From positions 1 to 64,000 of the forward strand of contig JAYVSV010000013.1 of the NCBI GenBank assembly GCA_043775015.1: DNA of 64,000 nucleotides, written 5' to 3'. Below the pieces are notes generated by a model. The model had not been told where the DNA came from, did no database searches, and was given only the letters and a program-made list of their open reading frames with translations. Positions 37,078 to 46,062 of the stretch are shown piece by piece. Made by a program: the position numbers and the translations under genes. Positions within the stretch are counted from its first letter, which is position 1; each line of letters opens with the position of its first letter. This stretch comes from CANJXF01 sp043775015. Its GTDB lineage: Bacteria > Verrucomicrobiota > Verrucomicrobiia > Limisphaerales > CANJXF01.

Positions 37078-39189
37078 TCATTGCCGCTGAGGAGCGGCGA
37101 GACGGCGTTCGATTGTGTTTATGCCGGTGACAACGAAAGCGTTCAGGTCGCGTTCCATGTCGGCGGTTCTTTGTGGATTCACCGCGCTTAAATCATCGGA
37201 TGCACTCGGTGGAAATCCGAGATCAAGCGTGTGACGGCGCGTCGGAGAACCCGGATTTCCTACTAAAATTTCGTTGCCTTCAATCCAGCCCAACATCGGT
37301 TCGCCCACGCGCTTCACATAAGTGTGACCGGGTTCATTTGGATTTAGACGGAACACATCGCGGCCGAACGCCTGATGCGGCGTGCTGAATCCCGCCAACC
37401 CGACGATGCTGGGCAGAATATCCATCTGCCCAACGGTCTGATGACGGACCTCATGTTTTCCGCCGAACAAAGCAGGCGCGTAAAACAACAAAGGAACGTG
37501 CATGTGCAGCAGACTCACCTCGGTGATGTTCGGTGGTATGCCGAAGCCGTGGTCGCCGACGAATACGAAAAGCGTATCGTCGAACCAATCCTGTTTGCGC
37601 GCAGACGCCATGAATTGTCCGACCGCCCAATCTGCGTAATGAACGCCGTTGATCCGTTTGTTTTGCTCGCCACCAGTGGTGATTTCGTTGAGGCCATCGA
37701 TTTTTGGCAAATCAAACGGCGCATGATTGGACAACGTCAACACGATGCCGAAGAATTTTTTCTTTTTGGCAGAGAGATCGGAAAATTCCTCGATGGCGCG
37801 ATTGAACACATCGAAATCGCACGGGCCCCAATCTTTGTCCACATGGGTTGGATTTTTGAAATCGAATTGCCCGATGAACCGCTGCACGCCCTGGTGCCGA
37901 TAGAAGCCCTCTTTGTTGTCCCACGAAAAAAGTCCGTTGTAGAGAAAGAGCGTTTCAAAACCGTTCTCATTAAAAATCTGCGGCAACGTTCGGAAGGGTT
38001 GTTCTCCGGCCGGTCCGGTTGCCAGACTTTCGTAGTCCGGCAGATTTGGAAACGAACACAGCGTTCCGAACACACCCTGAGCCGTGTGGGTGCTGGACGA
38101 AAATGCGCGATCAAATAAAATCCCCTCTTTCGCCAGCGCGTCGTAATAAGGCGTGGCGCCGAATTGCGCGCCGATCGAGCCGTTGAAGCGCGCCGTAAAA
38201 CTTTCCATGATTACCAGCACGACATTGCGCGGACGTTTCACCACCGCATCATTCGGGGGCGACACACGCAACAGCGGATATTTTTCCGGATCGACCAGTT
38301 TTTCACCCGGCAGCAAAACAATTTCGCGGACACGCTTGATCGCTTCATCCGCCGCCATTTTATGTTTCCATTGCCGGGCCAAATCGTGACCCGCCGCCGT
38401 ATGGCGTCCTGCGTCCATCAGACTCCAGAGTCCATTTCCCGTCATCTGATTCGCGTAGGTGCTGGCTGAAAAATAGGCGTTGCCCCAGCGCAATGGAGTG
38501 TGCTGGAATCCGCCCCGAACCGCGACGACCGTCAAGCCCACTAAAATTAACGTTGCGGTGATACGTCCGGCCAGTCCGATCTGATTTGTGCGCGGTTGAA
38601 ATTGTCGGCGCAGCACCCAGACGAACACGGCCCAAAGCGCAAAGCACACCAGCGTCCAGCGCACCACCGGATAACCGTGCCACACCATTCCGACGACGAT
38701 GGCGTTATGCTCGGCCTTCGTGCTGAAATATTCATAAGCCAGCGGGCCGAGGCGCATCTGGAATTCCTTGTAAAACTCCACTTCGGCGATCAGCGCAAAT
38801 AAAATGGGAAGCGCCAGCAACGCAAAAGCGACAAACACGAATCGGCGTTCCTTGCGTCCGGGTGCTCCGCGCCAGATCCACCAAATCGCAAATGGCAATA
38901 CGAGCCAGATTCCGATGGCTAAATCAAACCGTATCCCGCGCAACAACGACTGCCAGATCAGCGGCATCGTGGCGTCTCCGTGATGCGACCAGGTGAGGAC
39001 GACCAAAAGCACTCGCAGCAATTCGAACAACACAAGCCAGCCCAGCAGCAGACCGAGAGCCGGAAGCAGTGTTCGACAGGCGTTCCCGAAAAATGATTGG
39101 TTCCGTGCGGGGCCGGATTTTTCCTTGGTTGCTGAAGGATCATCTTCGACCTTCGACGAGCCGCTGCTGTCTTCTTTTTTTGGGTTCAT
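37078..39189 (-). CDS. LTA synthase/phosphoethanolamine transferase-like sulfatase-fold membrane protein
   Basis: 703 residues from MNPKKEDSSGSS (ATG 39189); the frame is open to 39333, but that region holds the regulatory palindrome. About five membrane helices in the first 270 residues (LLPALGLLLGWLVLFELLRV, RFDLAIGIWLVLPFAIWW), then an alkaline-phosphatase-superfamily domain: VVLVIMESFTARFNG with the first metal ligand, FSSSTHTAQGVFGTLCS where Thr would be the nucleophile, and late metal ligands TLFVFVGDHGFG and LLHMHVPLLFYAP. Similar to LtaS-type and MdoB/OpgB-type enzymes that transfer phospholipid head groups to envelope glycans. Gram-negative members may act on lipid A or glucans. Confidence 0.85.
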   Translation of the reverse strand: MNPKKEDSSGSSKVEDDPSATKEKSGPARNQSFFGNACRTLLPALGLLLGWLVLFELLRVLLVVLTWSHHGDATMPLIWQSLLRGIRFDLAIGIWLVLPFAIWWIWRGAPGRKERRFVFVAFALLALPILFALIAEVEFYKEFQMRLGPLAYEYFSTKAEHNAIVVGMVWHGYPVVRWTLVCFALWAVFVWVLRRQFQPRTNQIGLAGRITATLILVGLTVVAVRGGFQHTPLRWGNAYFSASTYANQMTGNGLWSLMDAGRHTAAGHDLARQWKHKMAADEAIKRVREIVLLPGEKLVDPEKYPLLRVSPPNDAVVKRPRNVVLVIMESFTARFNGSIGAQFGATPYYDALAKEGILFDRAFSSSTHTAQGVFGTLCSFPNLPDYESLATGPAGEQPFRTLPQIFNENGFETLFLYNGLFSWDNKEGFYRHQGVQRFIGQFDFKNPTHVDKDWGPCDFDVFNRAIEEFSDLSAKKKKFFGIVLTLSNHAPFDLPKIDGLNEITTGGEQNKRINGVHYADWAVGQFMASARKQDWFDDTLFVFVGDHGFGIPPNITEVSLLHMHVPLLFYAPALFGGKHEVRHQTVGQMDILPSIVGLAGFSTPHQAFGRDVFRLNPNEPGHTYVKRVGEPMLGWIEGNEILVGNPGSPTRRHTLDLGFPPSASDDLSAVNPQRTADMERDLNAFVVTGINTIERRLAAPQRQ

Positions 39190-39262
39190 ACTGGATTTCG
39201 TTTTGTTTCGGACGAACGACGACAACTTATTTAACAGGACATTAACTGGCGATGAAACTCTG

Positions 39263-39278
39263 ATGACAATATTGTCAT
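39263..39278 (-). promoter_or_regulatory. CusR-like box upstream of the LtaS-like gene
   Basis: ATGACAATATTGTCAT is a perfect 16-bp palindrome matching the CusR core at every fixed position. It lies 73 bp upstream of ATG 39189. Both this site and the one at 37036 are followed (+ strand) by TTGAGATTTT, so the promoters are related by more than the palindrome. Confidence 0.65.
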
Positions 39279-39500
39279 CTGTCAGTTGAGATTTTTTGAT
39301 CCAACTCAGCAAAGCTGACGCCTGCCTCTGCAATTACATTTTTCATTTACACCGTGTCCCGCGATTGCGGGACCGGTATCCGAAGCGCGACGATAGAGAC
39401 AGCCGTTTCAACGGCTTGTTCAAACACGCGCGGATGCCGTTTCAACGGCTAGTATTTTTTAGACGCGATCTTCACCGAGATAAAGCCACGGTGTTAATTT

Positions 39501-39653
39501 ACTGCCATTGAAATAAGGATTGAGAGACGGGAGAACGGGTCGGTCCTAATCTTAATCGTTCTCTTAATCATAATCTTTTCCAGCCTGTTCCTGGGGGATT
39601 AAGATGAAGAGTAAGATTAAGAATCCGAGTGCCGGGCTTATTTCAATGGCAGT
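39501..39653. repeat. 153-bp element with 17-bp perfect inverted ends
   Basis: ACTGCCATTGAAATAAG at 39501-39517 is repeated inverted at 39637-39653. The interior is rich in TTAATC/GATTAAG motifs. The right end, read on the other strand (CCATTGAAATAAGCCCGGCA and onward), recurs at 59292-59330. The preceding stretch 39330-39450 holds small palindromes with GCCGTTTCAACGGC. No gene is seen in 39279-39673. Confidence 0.65.
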
Positions 39654-39673
39654 GCGGTTTTGATGAGAGGGGA

Positions 39674-41932
39674 ATGAGTCAGGCCGTGCAACCGTCCTTC
39701 GGGGATGACAACCCCCAACGTCATCAATACACTCCGCGCACATTGAAAACTGGTTCTACTCCCGGCTTACTGATTCGCGCCAACCTCGCGTTCTTTCTTT
39801 CTCCGAAGACGCGCGGCGCTTCGAGTCATGAACCGCATCTGCCCGTCTCAATTCCTGCTGAAGGGTTCGGTATTTGCGTCGCCAGTTCGGAAGACCCGGC
39901 CTGCGATGATTACATCGTTGCCCGGCTTCGTGAATCGAACGTTCGCTGTGTGCGAGTGGATTACGGTTACGATTCGTCCGGCAATTTCGGAGAACGATTT
40001 GTGCGGCGGTTAGTGCAGGAAAAATTTCAAGTGGCCCTCCATCTCGTGGCGACGCGGAAGGAAATGGAATCCCTTTTACAACCCGAGGGCGCGGAGCGCT
40101 GGCGGAAGTTTCTTTGCCACGCGTTCGATCAGTTCGGCGGCAGTGTGGAGTTTTTTGAAATTGGTTCGACGGTGAACCGCCGGCGCTGGTCCGGTTTCAC
40201 CGTACCGTTGTTTTTGCGCGCATGGGAAATCGCATGGAACGAAGCGCAACCGCGTCGCCTCATTCTCGCCGGGCCGAACGTCACGGACTTTGAACCTTTT
40301 TACAACATTCCCATTTTGGATGCGTTGCGTCGAAGGGGGCAATTGCCTGCCATTCACACCAATAATTTATTTGTCGAGCGCGCCACTGAGCCGGAGGCGT
40401 TTGATCACAAACTCCTCGGTCACACGTTTGCGCCGTGGCTCAAGTTCAACACGAATAAAAAAGCGGCGCTGCTCGGAGCAATTGGCCGGTGGGCGGGTGT
40501 GGCACGGACTTTCAACACGCACGTCTCGTGGAGTTTGCGACGGATTCGCCGGGCGCTGGAGGATGTCGAGCAGCAACAGGCGGATTACGTGGCGCGTTAT
40601 TGTTGTCTCGCAGCGATTTCCGGCGGACTGGATCGCATCTACTGGGGGCCGCTCATCGGTCAACGCGAAGGATTGATCGACGATGGCACGGAGTTTTTTC
40701 CTGAAGTATTTCACGTGACGTTTTACGGTCGCGCCAACGGGCCGGTCGCCGATTACCGCGTGCGCCCCGCGTTCCGCGCTTTTGCGACCGTGAACAAATT
40801 TCTTCCCGGCACGACGTTTACACAGCGCATCCCCACCACCGGATCATTGGAAATGGTGGAGTTCCAATCCGCGACGCACACGTTGCACGTTGTCTGGTGT
40901 CGCAATGGTGATTGTGCGAGCGCGGCCAGTTGTTATTCGCCCGACGCGCTCGCCGCCGCCGAAGCGCATGATCGCGACGGAAATAAACTCGCCGCTGCAC
41001 CAAAATTATTTACGCAACGTCCGATTTATTTACGCTGGCCGAAAGGATTTGCAGTGGAGTTGCAAACTGATCCCGACATCTGGCCCGAAGTTCGGCTGGC
41101 TTGCGATTCCGCGATCGAATACGCGCCCGTTGAACATGCCGATTGGAGCGGGCTGGTGATGCGGCGCATCAACTCCACTTTGGTGAAATCAGACGCGATG
41201 CTGCCCCATTGTCTTCCCGCGCTGAACGCTGGCGATGCCGAGATCCTACGGAACAAACGCAATCGCGTGTGGGCCGTGAAATCACCGTGGGATGCGGAGC
41301 GCAAAATTGTTGTAAAACATTTTCGACCAGCACGCGGCGTGCGCGGGTGGTTTCGACGGTTCAAACCCGGCAAAGCGCTTCGCAGTTGGAACGGTGCGCA
41401 TGAATTATTGCGACGCGGAATTCCTACTCCTCTGCCGATCGCGTGGTTGGAGCATCCGCAGCAGCCGCGTAAATCCGAGAGCTATTATCTATGCGAAGCG
41501 TTTGAGGGCGGCTCCTCGGCACGAAAGGCTTTTTATGCGTTCAACACTGGAGCGGCGGATTTTCTGGGCATTCCCGCGACGGAACTTTATCGGGGCATTG
41601 CGGAGGCGGTCGCGAAAATGCATCGGCGCGGGGTGTTCTTCCGCGATCTTTCCGCAGGAAATTTACTGCTGCGGCGCAGCGCGGGTGGAGATGCGGAGTT
41701 CAGTTTCATTGACACAGCCCGCGCCCGTGCCGGGAAAATTAATCTTCCTGTGCGACAACGGCTCGCGGATCTCATGCGGCTCTGTCATCCACTCAACTGG
41801 CGTGAGCGCGAACGATTTCTCCCGGCATATTTCAAAGTTGCGGGAATCCGTTTCGCTCCGTGGATGAGACTGGCGTTTCACTACTACGATTGGAAACATC
41901 GGATAAAGAAAAAGTTGCGTCCGTGGCGGTGA
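39674..41932 (+). CDS. Fusion of a glycoside-hydrolase-like domain with a WaaP-like LPS kinase domain
   Basis: 752 residues from MSQAVQPSFG (an upstream ATG at 39629 lies in the repeat). Residues about 60-450 look like a TIM-barrel glycoside hydrolase: GFGICVASSEDPACDDYIVARL, VRCVRVDYGYDSSGN, VEFFEIGSTVNRRRW, LILAGPNVTDFEP, ISGGLDRIYWGPLIG. Residues about 540-750 are a WaaP/Kdo-kinase-type fold: VVKHFRPARG with the ATP lysine, ELLRRGIPTPLPIAWL, the catalytic loop RGVFFRDLSAGNLLL (Asp, Asn) and FIDTARARAGK as metal-binding Asp. The combination is unusual; it may phosphorylate a core sugar. The hydrolase role is inferred only from fold-like features. Confidence 0.7.
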   Translation: MSQAVQPSFGDDNPQRHQYTPRTLKTGSTPGLLIRANLAFFLSPKTRGASSHEPHLPVSIPAEGFGICVASSEDPACDDYIVARLRESNVRCVRVDYGYDSSGNFGERFVRRLVQEKFQVALHLVATRKEMESLLQPEGAERWRKFLCHAFDQFGGSVEFFEIGSTVNRRRWSGFTVPLFLRAWEIAWNEAQPRRLILAGPNVTDFEPFYNIPILDALRRRGQLPAIHTNNLFVERATEPEAFDHKLLGHTFAPWLKFNTNKKAALLGAIGRWAGVARTFNTHVSWSLRRIRRALEDVEQQQADYVARYCCLAAISGGLDRIYWGPLIGQREGLIDDGTEFFPEVFHVTFYGRANGPVADYRVRPAFRAFATVNKFLPGTTFTQRIPTTGSLEMVEFQSATHTLHVVWCRNGDCASAASCYSPDALAAAEAHDRDGNKLAAAPKLFTQRPIYLRWPKGFAVELQTDPDIWPEVRLACDSAIEYAPVEHADWSGLVMRRINSTLVKSDAMLPHCLPALNAGDAEILRNKRNRVWAVKSPWDAERKIVVKHFRPARGVRGWFRRFKPGKALRSWNGAHELLRRGIPTPLPIAWLEHPQQPRKSESYYLCEAFEGGSSARKAFYAFNTGAADFLGIPATELYRGIAEAVAKMHRRGVFFRDLSAGNLLLRRSAGGDAEFSFIDTARARAGKINLPVRQRLADLMRLCHPLNWRERERFLPAYFKVAGIRFAPWMRLAFHYYDWKHRIKKKLRPWR

Positions 41933-41968
41933 ACTTATTTCCGCTGTCCTCTTGATGATTATTTCTCG

Positions 41969-42087
41969 GAGCCTGTTTGGAAAGTCACTTGGGACGTGGC
42001 GCAGTTGTTCGAAGTTCCGCCTTCAGGCGGTTCCCGCGCCGCGCCGCCTGAAGGCGGAACTCCGAACAGGGGTTTCCAAACAGCCTC
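41969..42087. repeat. MITE-like element A (TIR GAGCCTGTTTGGAAA)
   Basis: Terminal inverted repeats GAGCCTGTTTGGAAA (41969-41983) and its inverse with one mismatch (42073-42087) enclose a large palindrome built on AGTTCCGCCTTCAGGCGG. No coding capacity. Related elements lie at 59335 and 60357. Confidence 0.75.
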
Positions 42088-42142
42088 TCATACAAACTCA
42101 GCAAGCGCTTGACCTCAAAAACGGCGGGGCGCAGTCTTTCGC

Positions 42143-43396
42143 ATGAATAAGGACGAGAAGCAATTCTCCCTAAAATCCGCAGCAACAAAAAAGCAAATTC
42201 CTATTAGTGCAATGGCGTCGATTCTTGCTCCTGTCCGAGTGGCGTACTTTCTTTACCGCTGGCGTCAGCGGCGAAAGGCGGGACGTTCGATCCGGGTGCG
42301 CGTGGCATCAGCCGTCGAATATCTGAAAGCGCTTGATCGCGCCGGTGTGAAGTACGCGGTGCTGCGTTGGTGGGACGAAGTTCCCGACAATTCAGCTGAT
42401 TGCCTGGCATTCAAGGGCGATGTCGATGTGCTCGTCGAAGACCATGCGCACGTCGCGGCAGCGCGGGCTGCGGCAACGATGCCCGGCAAAGTGGCAATCG
42501 AGTTTCGGTCGGTAACCGGCGAGATGGGATCTTATGCAGGATGGCCCTATCTTCCACCCGCATTCGCGGCGGAAATTCTGGAGCGGAGGATGCTTTCTCC
42601 ACATGGGTTCCATATACCCGCACCGGAGCACCGTCTGGCGGTCGTCCTCTTTCACCTCTGCTATCATAAGGCGGAGGGGTCAGGGATTGCTCCAGGCTGC
42701 ATCCTGTCTGGAACGAAGTCCGGCAAAACCCCCAAGTCGGATTACGCCATGAAACTTCGCAAACTGGCTGCCGCCGAGGGCGAGAGCCTGCCAGAACCGC
42801 TCACGTTGACTGCTATCCACAACGATCTGACACGACGCGGTTTTGACATGCAACTCGACCTGCTCGTCAGGTGGCCGCAGCAATCGCCGTGGATAAAACA
42901 TCTTACTGCCGTTGCGAGGGCTAAGTATGTAGCAGACGCGGCGGAGCTTCCTGGAATCGCCGTATTTTTTCTGCGCACAGACCTTGGTTCCGCTCGCTGG
43001 CCGGATGTCGTCGCTCGTCTTGCAGAATCGTTCGACGTGATCGAACAAGGTATCCTCAACGACGCGCAGAGACTGCGATGTCGTCGCCACCTTCGAGGAG
43101 GAAACTGGTACGAGCGCCGTGGGCGCAGCCTTGCAGACCCAGCCTACTATATCATTTGCTTCGATCGCGACGCAGCCGCCGACTTGAAGCGGGCGACAGA
43201 ACGATTGCTCGGTGTGAAGCGACGTTTACGCGAACAGATCCGCAAAGAAACCGCCGCTGCGGGTTCCCCTTGTCGCCACGCGATCCACAGTGCGGATGAT
43301 CCCGAGGAAGCGCAGCACATGATCGACGTGCTTTTCGGTGAAAACGTTCAAGCCGCCCGTTCGCGTCTTTTGGACGCAATTTCCAAGACAGTGTGA
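42143..43396 (+). CDS. Unidentified protein with nucleotidyltransferase-like motif, coupled to an LPS-kinase-like gene
   Basis: 417 residues. After a basic N-terminus, residues 58-110 contain EYLKALDRAGVKYAVLRWW and FKGDVDVLVEDHAHVAAARA, which resemble the helix and DxD strand of minimal nucleotidyltransferase-fold proteins. Later parts (PGIAVFFLRTDLGSARWPDVVARL, HLRGGNWYERRGRSLADPAYYIICFD) I do not recognise. The last codons overlap the GTG start of the kinase-like gene (GTGA), so the two products probably act together, presumably in surface-glycan modification. Confidence 0.55.
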   Translation: MNKDEKQFSLKSAATKKQIPISAMASILAPVRVAYFLYRWRQRRKAGRSIRVRVASAVEYLKALDRAGVKYAVLRWWDEVPDNSADCLAFKGDVDVLVEDHAHVAAARAAATMPGKVAIEFRSVTGEMGSYAGWPYLPPAFAAEILERRMLSPHGFHIPAPEHRLAVVLFHLCYHKAEGSGIAPGCILSGTKSGKTPKSDYAMKLRKLAAAEGESLPEPLTLTAIHNDLTRRGFDMQLDLLVRWPQQSPWIKHLTAVARAKYVADAAELPGIAVFFLRTDLGSARWPDVVARLAESFDVIEQGILNDAQRLRCRRHLRGGNWYERRGRSLADPAYYIICFDRDAAADLKRATERLLGVKRRLREQIRKETAAAGSPCRHAIHSADDPEEAQHMIDVLFGENVQAARSRLLDAISKTV

Positions 43397-44130
43397 AGAA
43401 GCCACTCCAAAAATTAATTTACTCAAAACTGCGAGTTGATCGTGCGCGACTCAATCTTGCCGAGGGCGTATCTCAGGACTGGGCGCGAACCCTTGTTTTA
43501 TCAGTTATCAAAACAAAACCAAATGGAGTGATACGCTATATGCCACCTCCTGGTTGGACAGGTGAGACGGCCGTGAAGGTTTACACCCCTCGACCCAAGC
43601 ATGGGCTGGTGCGGCTCCTTCGGGCGGGTCGGGCAGCATCGGAAGGGGCAGGCTACATGGCTTTCGTGGAACGAGGGTTGCCAGTTCCAGCACTGGTTCT
43701 ATGGGGAGAATCGCGAAAGCGGGGCTTTTTTGAATTTGGAATAGTGGTGACGCAGTGGGTTAATGCGCCCTCTATTGCGGAGGCTTACGCACTCTCACCC
43801 CAGGACGAACTTCTGTTTTCCACAGCGGAGGAATTGGCCAGGATACACAAAGCCGACCTCGCTCATGGCGATCCATACACTCGAAATTTTCTGGCGACCA
43901 GCCCGCGTCCGATGCCATTGGACCTGACCTCCTGGAGTCCATTGCGCAGGGCATCCCAGCTTAAGGATCTGACGCGCTTTGCCGGTTCAGTCATCAAACT
44001 TACCAGCGATCCGAAGCTGGTAGAAACAGTCCTCTTGCACTACGAACGGATCGGCCTGCCGCTACCGGTTTCGATGAGCGAACTGCTGAGCAGAGCCATC
44101 GCCTGTGCGCAGGCGAAAAACAGGCCGTGA
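43393..44130 (+). CDS. WaaP/InaA-type lipopolysaccharide kinase-like protein
   Basis: 245 residues, GTG start overlapping the preceding stop. Small protein-kinase-like fold: VKVYTPRPKHGLVRLLRAGRAASEG (ATP lysine and helix C), FVERGLPVPALVLWGES, catalytic loop LARIHKADLAHGDPYTRNFLA with HGD and Asn, and metal-binding Asp in MPLDLTSWS. Such proteins phosphorylate heptose or Kdo of LPS core. Here the HGDP form is closer to aminoglycoside-kinase-like loops than the HRD of the fusion at 39674. Confidence 0.75.
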   Translation: MKKPLQKLIYSKLRVDRARLNLAEGVSQDWARTLVLSVIKTKPNGVIRYMPPPGWTGETAVKVYTPRPKHGLVRLLRAGRAASEGAGYMAFVERGLPVPALVLWGESRKRGFFEFGIVVTQWVNAPSIAEAYALSPQDELLFSTAEELARIHKADLAHGDPYTRNFLATSPRPMPLDLTSWSPLRRASQLKDLTRFAGSVIKLTSDPKLVETVLLHYERIGLPLPVSMSELLSRAIACAQAKNRP

Positions 44131-44138
44131 GTGCTTGA

Positions 44139-44234
44139 CTAAGGCTTGCCCGGTTTTAACTTTTGCTCGAGACAGGCTTCGAGCTGCGCCCAATCTTTTT
44201 GGCTCGCGTAAACATCGACCACTGCAACCGGCAC
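44139..44234 (-). pseudogene. C-terminal gene fragment, family unknown
   Basis: Minus-strand frame reads VVDVYASQKDWAQLEACL, EQKLKPGKP, stop at 44139. Codon use and composition look like a genuine protein end, but no start or upstream part exists; plus-strand cupin remnant sequence begins at its 5' edge. A fragment left by rearrangement. Confidence 0.45.
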
Positions 44235-44494
44235 CGGTTACTCGCACCGCGTGGCACACACATCCGCTCGGTCAAACATTGATTGTCACGGCTGGTTTGG
44301 GTTCGGTGCAACTTGAGGGAGGACTCATCGAGAAAATTTCTCCCGGTGACGTGGTGTGGTTTCCGCCCGACGAGAAGCACTGGCACGGCGCTTCACCAAC
44401 CATAGCCCTGACGCACATCGCTATTCAAGAAGCACTCGGCGACAAGGTTGTGGAGTAGATGGAAAAAGTCAGTGACGAAGCATGCCGCAAGTGA
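44234..44494 (+). pseudogene. Cupin-domain protein remnant
   Basis: The frame from 44234 reads PVTRTAWHTHPLGQTLIVTAG, then LIEKISPGDVVWFPPDEKHWH and THIAIQEALG, the metal-binding core of small cupins (HxH...E...H) of the mandelonitrile-lyase/carboxymuconolactone-associated type. The N-terminal third is missing, and TAG at 44456 replaces the Trp of the usual VVEWMEKV end, after which MEKVSDEA continues in frame to 44494. Truncated and with a nonsense codon: a pseudogene. Confidence 0.7.
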
Positions 44495-44574
44495 TAGCTC
44501 CACGAAATACCTGTGTTGATTCAACCTCGAAGAAAAAACCACAGATATTGAATACGTTGTTTGCACCGAGTCCT

Positions 44575-44787
44575 GTGCCGCTAACCGCTCGACCGATGAG
44601 TAATGGAACCTTTGTTTTCACCTGGGCCGGACTTTCCAACGCGACTTATCAAGTGGAATGGAAACACCAGCTCTCTGACCCGATGTCGTACGTCTTGACG
44701 AACGTCACTGCGCGAGCAACGGAATCGTTCACGACGCCACACAGGTCTATGCGATTCGGCAGTCGATCATCAACAACAGTGTATTGA
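44575..44787 (+). pseudogene. Fragment of a secreted-protein C-terminus
   Basis: Reads LTARPMSNGTFVFTWAGL and NATYQVEWKHQLSDPM, resembling the beta-sandwich tails of large verrucomicrobial exported proteins (NGTFxFTWxG...NATYQVQ). No signal peptide or upstream part. The following 44788-45050 shows nothing recognisable. Confidence 0.35.
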
Positions 44788-45050
44788 GCGCGAACTGGAA
44801 AGTTTCCAACCCAAGTGACCTGAATAATACCAAACGAAAAGAGCCGCGGGCGGTCGCAACCGAAGCCTGGGTCCCAAGCTCCAGCCTCGGTAAGGCAGGC
44901 TTAACTCCACAGGGATTTTCCATGAATTTTCTGACCGTACCAGACTGTGACTACCCGGTCGAGTATTGCAATGCGTTTGACACCGTACCGACGGCTTTGC
45001 CGCCGCTACTTCGGAGTTCGGGTTAAACGGAACCAACTGAGCACCCGACT

Positions 45051-45437
45051 TTATATTGTGACACGCATCTTGAGCATCGGACGAAACGCGCTCCGATAAG
45101 CCCACGCTAAAAAGAGTTCCATAACGAGGACAACCATTCCCGGTCCAATGCTCGCTGGCGCGAGGTAGATGTGGTAGGTGAGGATTCCAACGATGACTGG
45201 CGCGAGCAGGGCGAGGGCGAGCGGCACGAAGCGGTTGAGCAGGAGCAGCACGCCGACGAGTATTTCTGTGCCCGACACTACATCCATGTAACCTGCTTTC
45301 ATCAGCGATCCGAGAATCGCCATTTGATCTGCGGGCATATCTTTCGGAGCGGGCATGAAGTTCAAAAATCCATTCAGTCCGAAGACGAGGAACATCAGCC
45401 CCAGCAATATGCGAAGAATGATTGTGGCAATTTTCAT
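45051..45437 (-). CDS. DoxX-family membrane protein
   Basis: 128 residues from MKIATIILRILLGLMFLVFG (ATG 45437; the open frame continues upstream into the SRPBCC gene). Four membrane helices, with the DoxX-like pattern FGLNGFLNFMPAP, VVSGTEILVGVLLLLNRFVPLALALLAP and a final helix before a short basic tail. Family members are small quinone-linked or redox-associated membrane proteins of mostly unknown role. Last gene of a probable minus-strand operon with the SRPBCC and MoaD-like genes. Confidence 0.8.
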   Translation of the reverse strand: MKIATIILRILLGLMFLVFGLNGFLNFMPAPKDMPADQMAILGSLMKAGYMDVVSGTEILVGVLLLLNRFVPLALALLAPVIVGILTYHIYLAPASIGPGMVVLVMELFLAWAYRSAFRPMLKMRVTI

Positions 45438-45477
45438 AGGTATCTTGTGTTGAGTTTCAGTAGAACTGCCCGCGAAT

Positions 45478-46026
45478 CTATTTTTTCGCTGCTGTTTCCG
45501 CAATGGATTTCATGCTGGCCAAACCTTTTTCAAAATCGCCACCAATCATTTTATCAGTATTCATAAACAGGCCGACGGCCTTGAACATAAAATTATTTTT
45601 GCCCGACATGCTCCACGTCACGGCGGTGTTATCGCCCTCAGGCTTGAAAGTGAATTCCGTCGTGTTGACGGCTTGGAATGGCTTTATGAATTCAAGTTTC
45701 ATTTTGACCAGATCGTTCGGCTTGCTCTCGGTGATGGTCATGCGGCCTTCGCCGACTTCTTTGTTGCCAGCCCATGCGAACCCGGAACCGACACCGGACG
45801 CTGGTCCGTCAAAGGTGTTCTTCGTATTGGGATCGAGCTTCGCCCACGGCGACCATTCATTCCAATTGCGAAAGTCGTTCACTTGAGCAAAGACCATTTC
45901 TGGAGGCGCGGCGATTGTCGCCGTGCGCGTGACGCGGAAATCAGCGGGCTGCAGGGCAACAACCACAACGAACGCAACGACGACGACGGAGATGCCAATG
46001 AGGATTTTTTTTAATGCAGGATTCAT
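45478..46026 (-). CDS. SRPBCC (START/Bet v1-like) family protein with membrane anchor
   Basis: 182 residues. N-terminal anchor KILIGISVVVVAFVVVVAL, then the polyketide-cyclase/SRPBCC fold: TRTATIAAPPEMVFAQVNDFRNWNEWSPWAKLDP-type opening, GFAWAGNKEVGEGRMTITES, and the long C-terminal helix MIGGDFEKGLASMKSIAETA. Probably binds a small hydrophobic ligand on the periplasmic side. Complete and typical in length. Confidence 0.85.
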   Translation of the reverse strand: MNPALKKILIGISVVVVAFVVVVALQPADFRVTRTATIAAPPEMVFAQVNDFRNWNEWSPWAKLDPNTKNTFDGPASGVGSGFAWAGNKEVGEGRMTITESKPNDLVKMKLEFIKPFQAVNTTEFTFKPEGDNTAVTWSMSGKNNFMFKAVGLFMNTDKMIGGDFEKGLASMKSIAETAAKK

Positions 46027-46062
46027 ATTGAATTCAGATATTTCTTAAATAATTTTGCAAAC

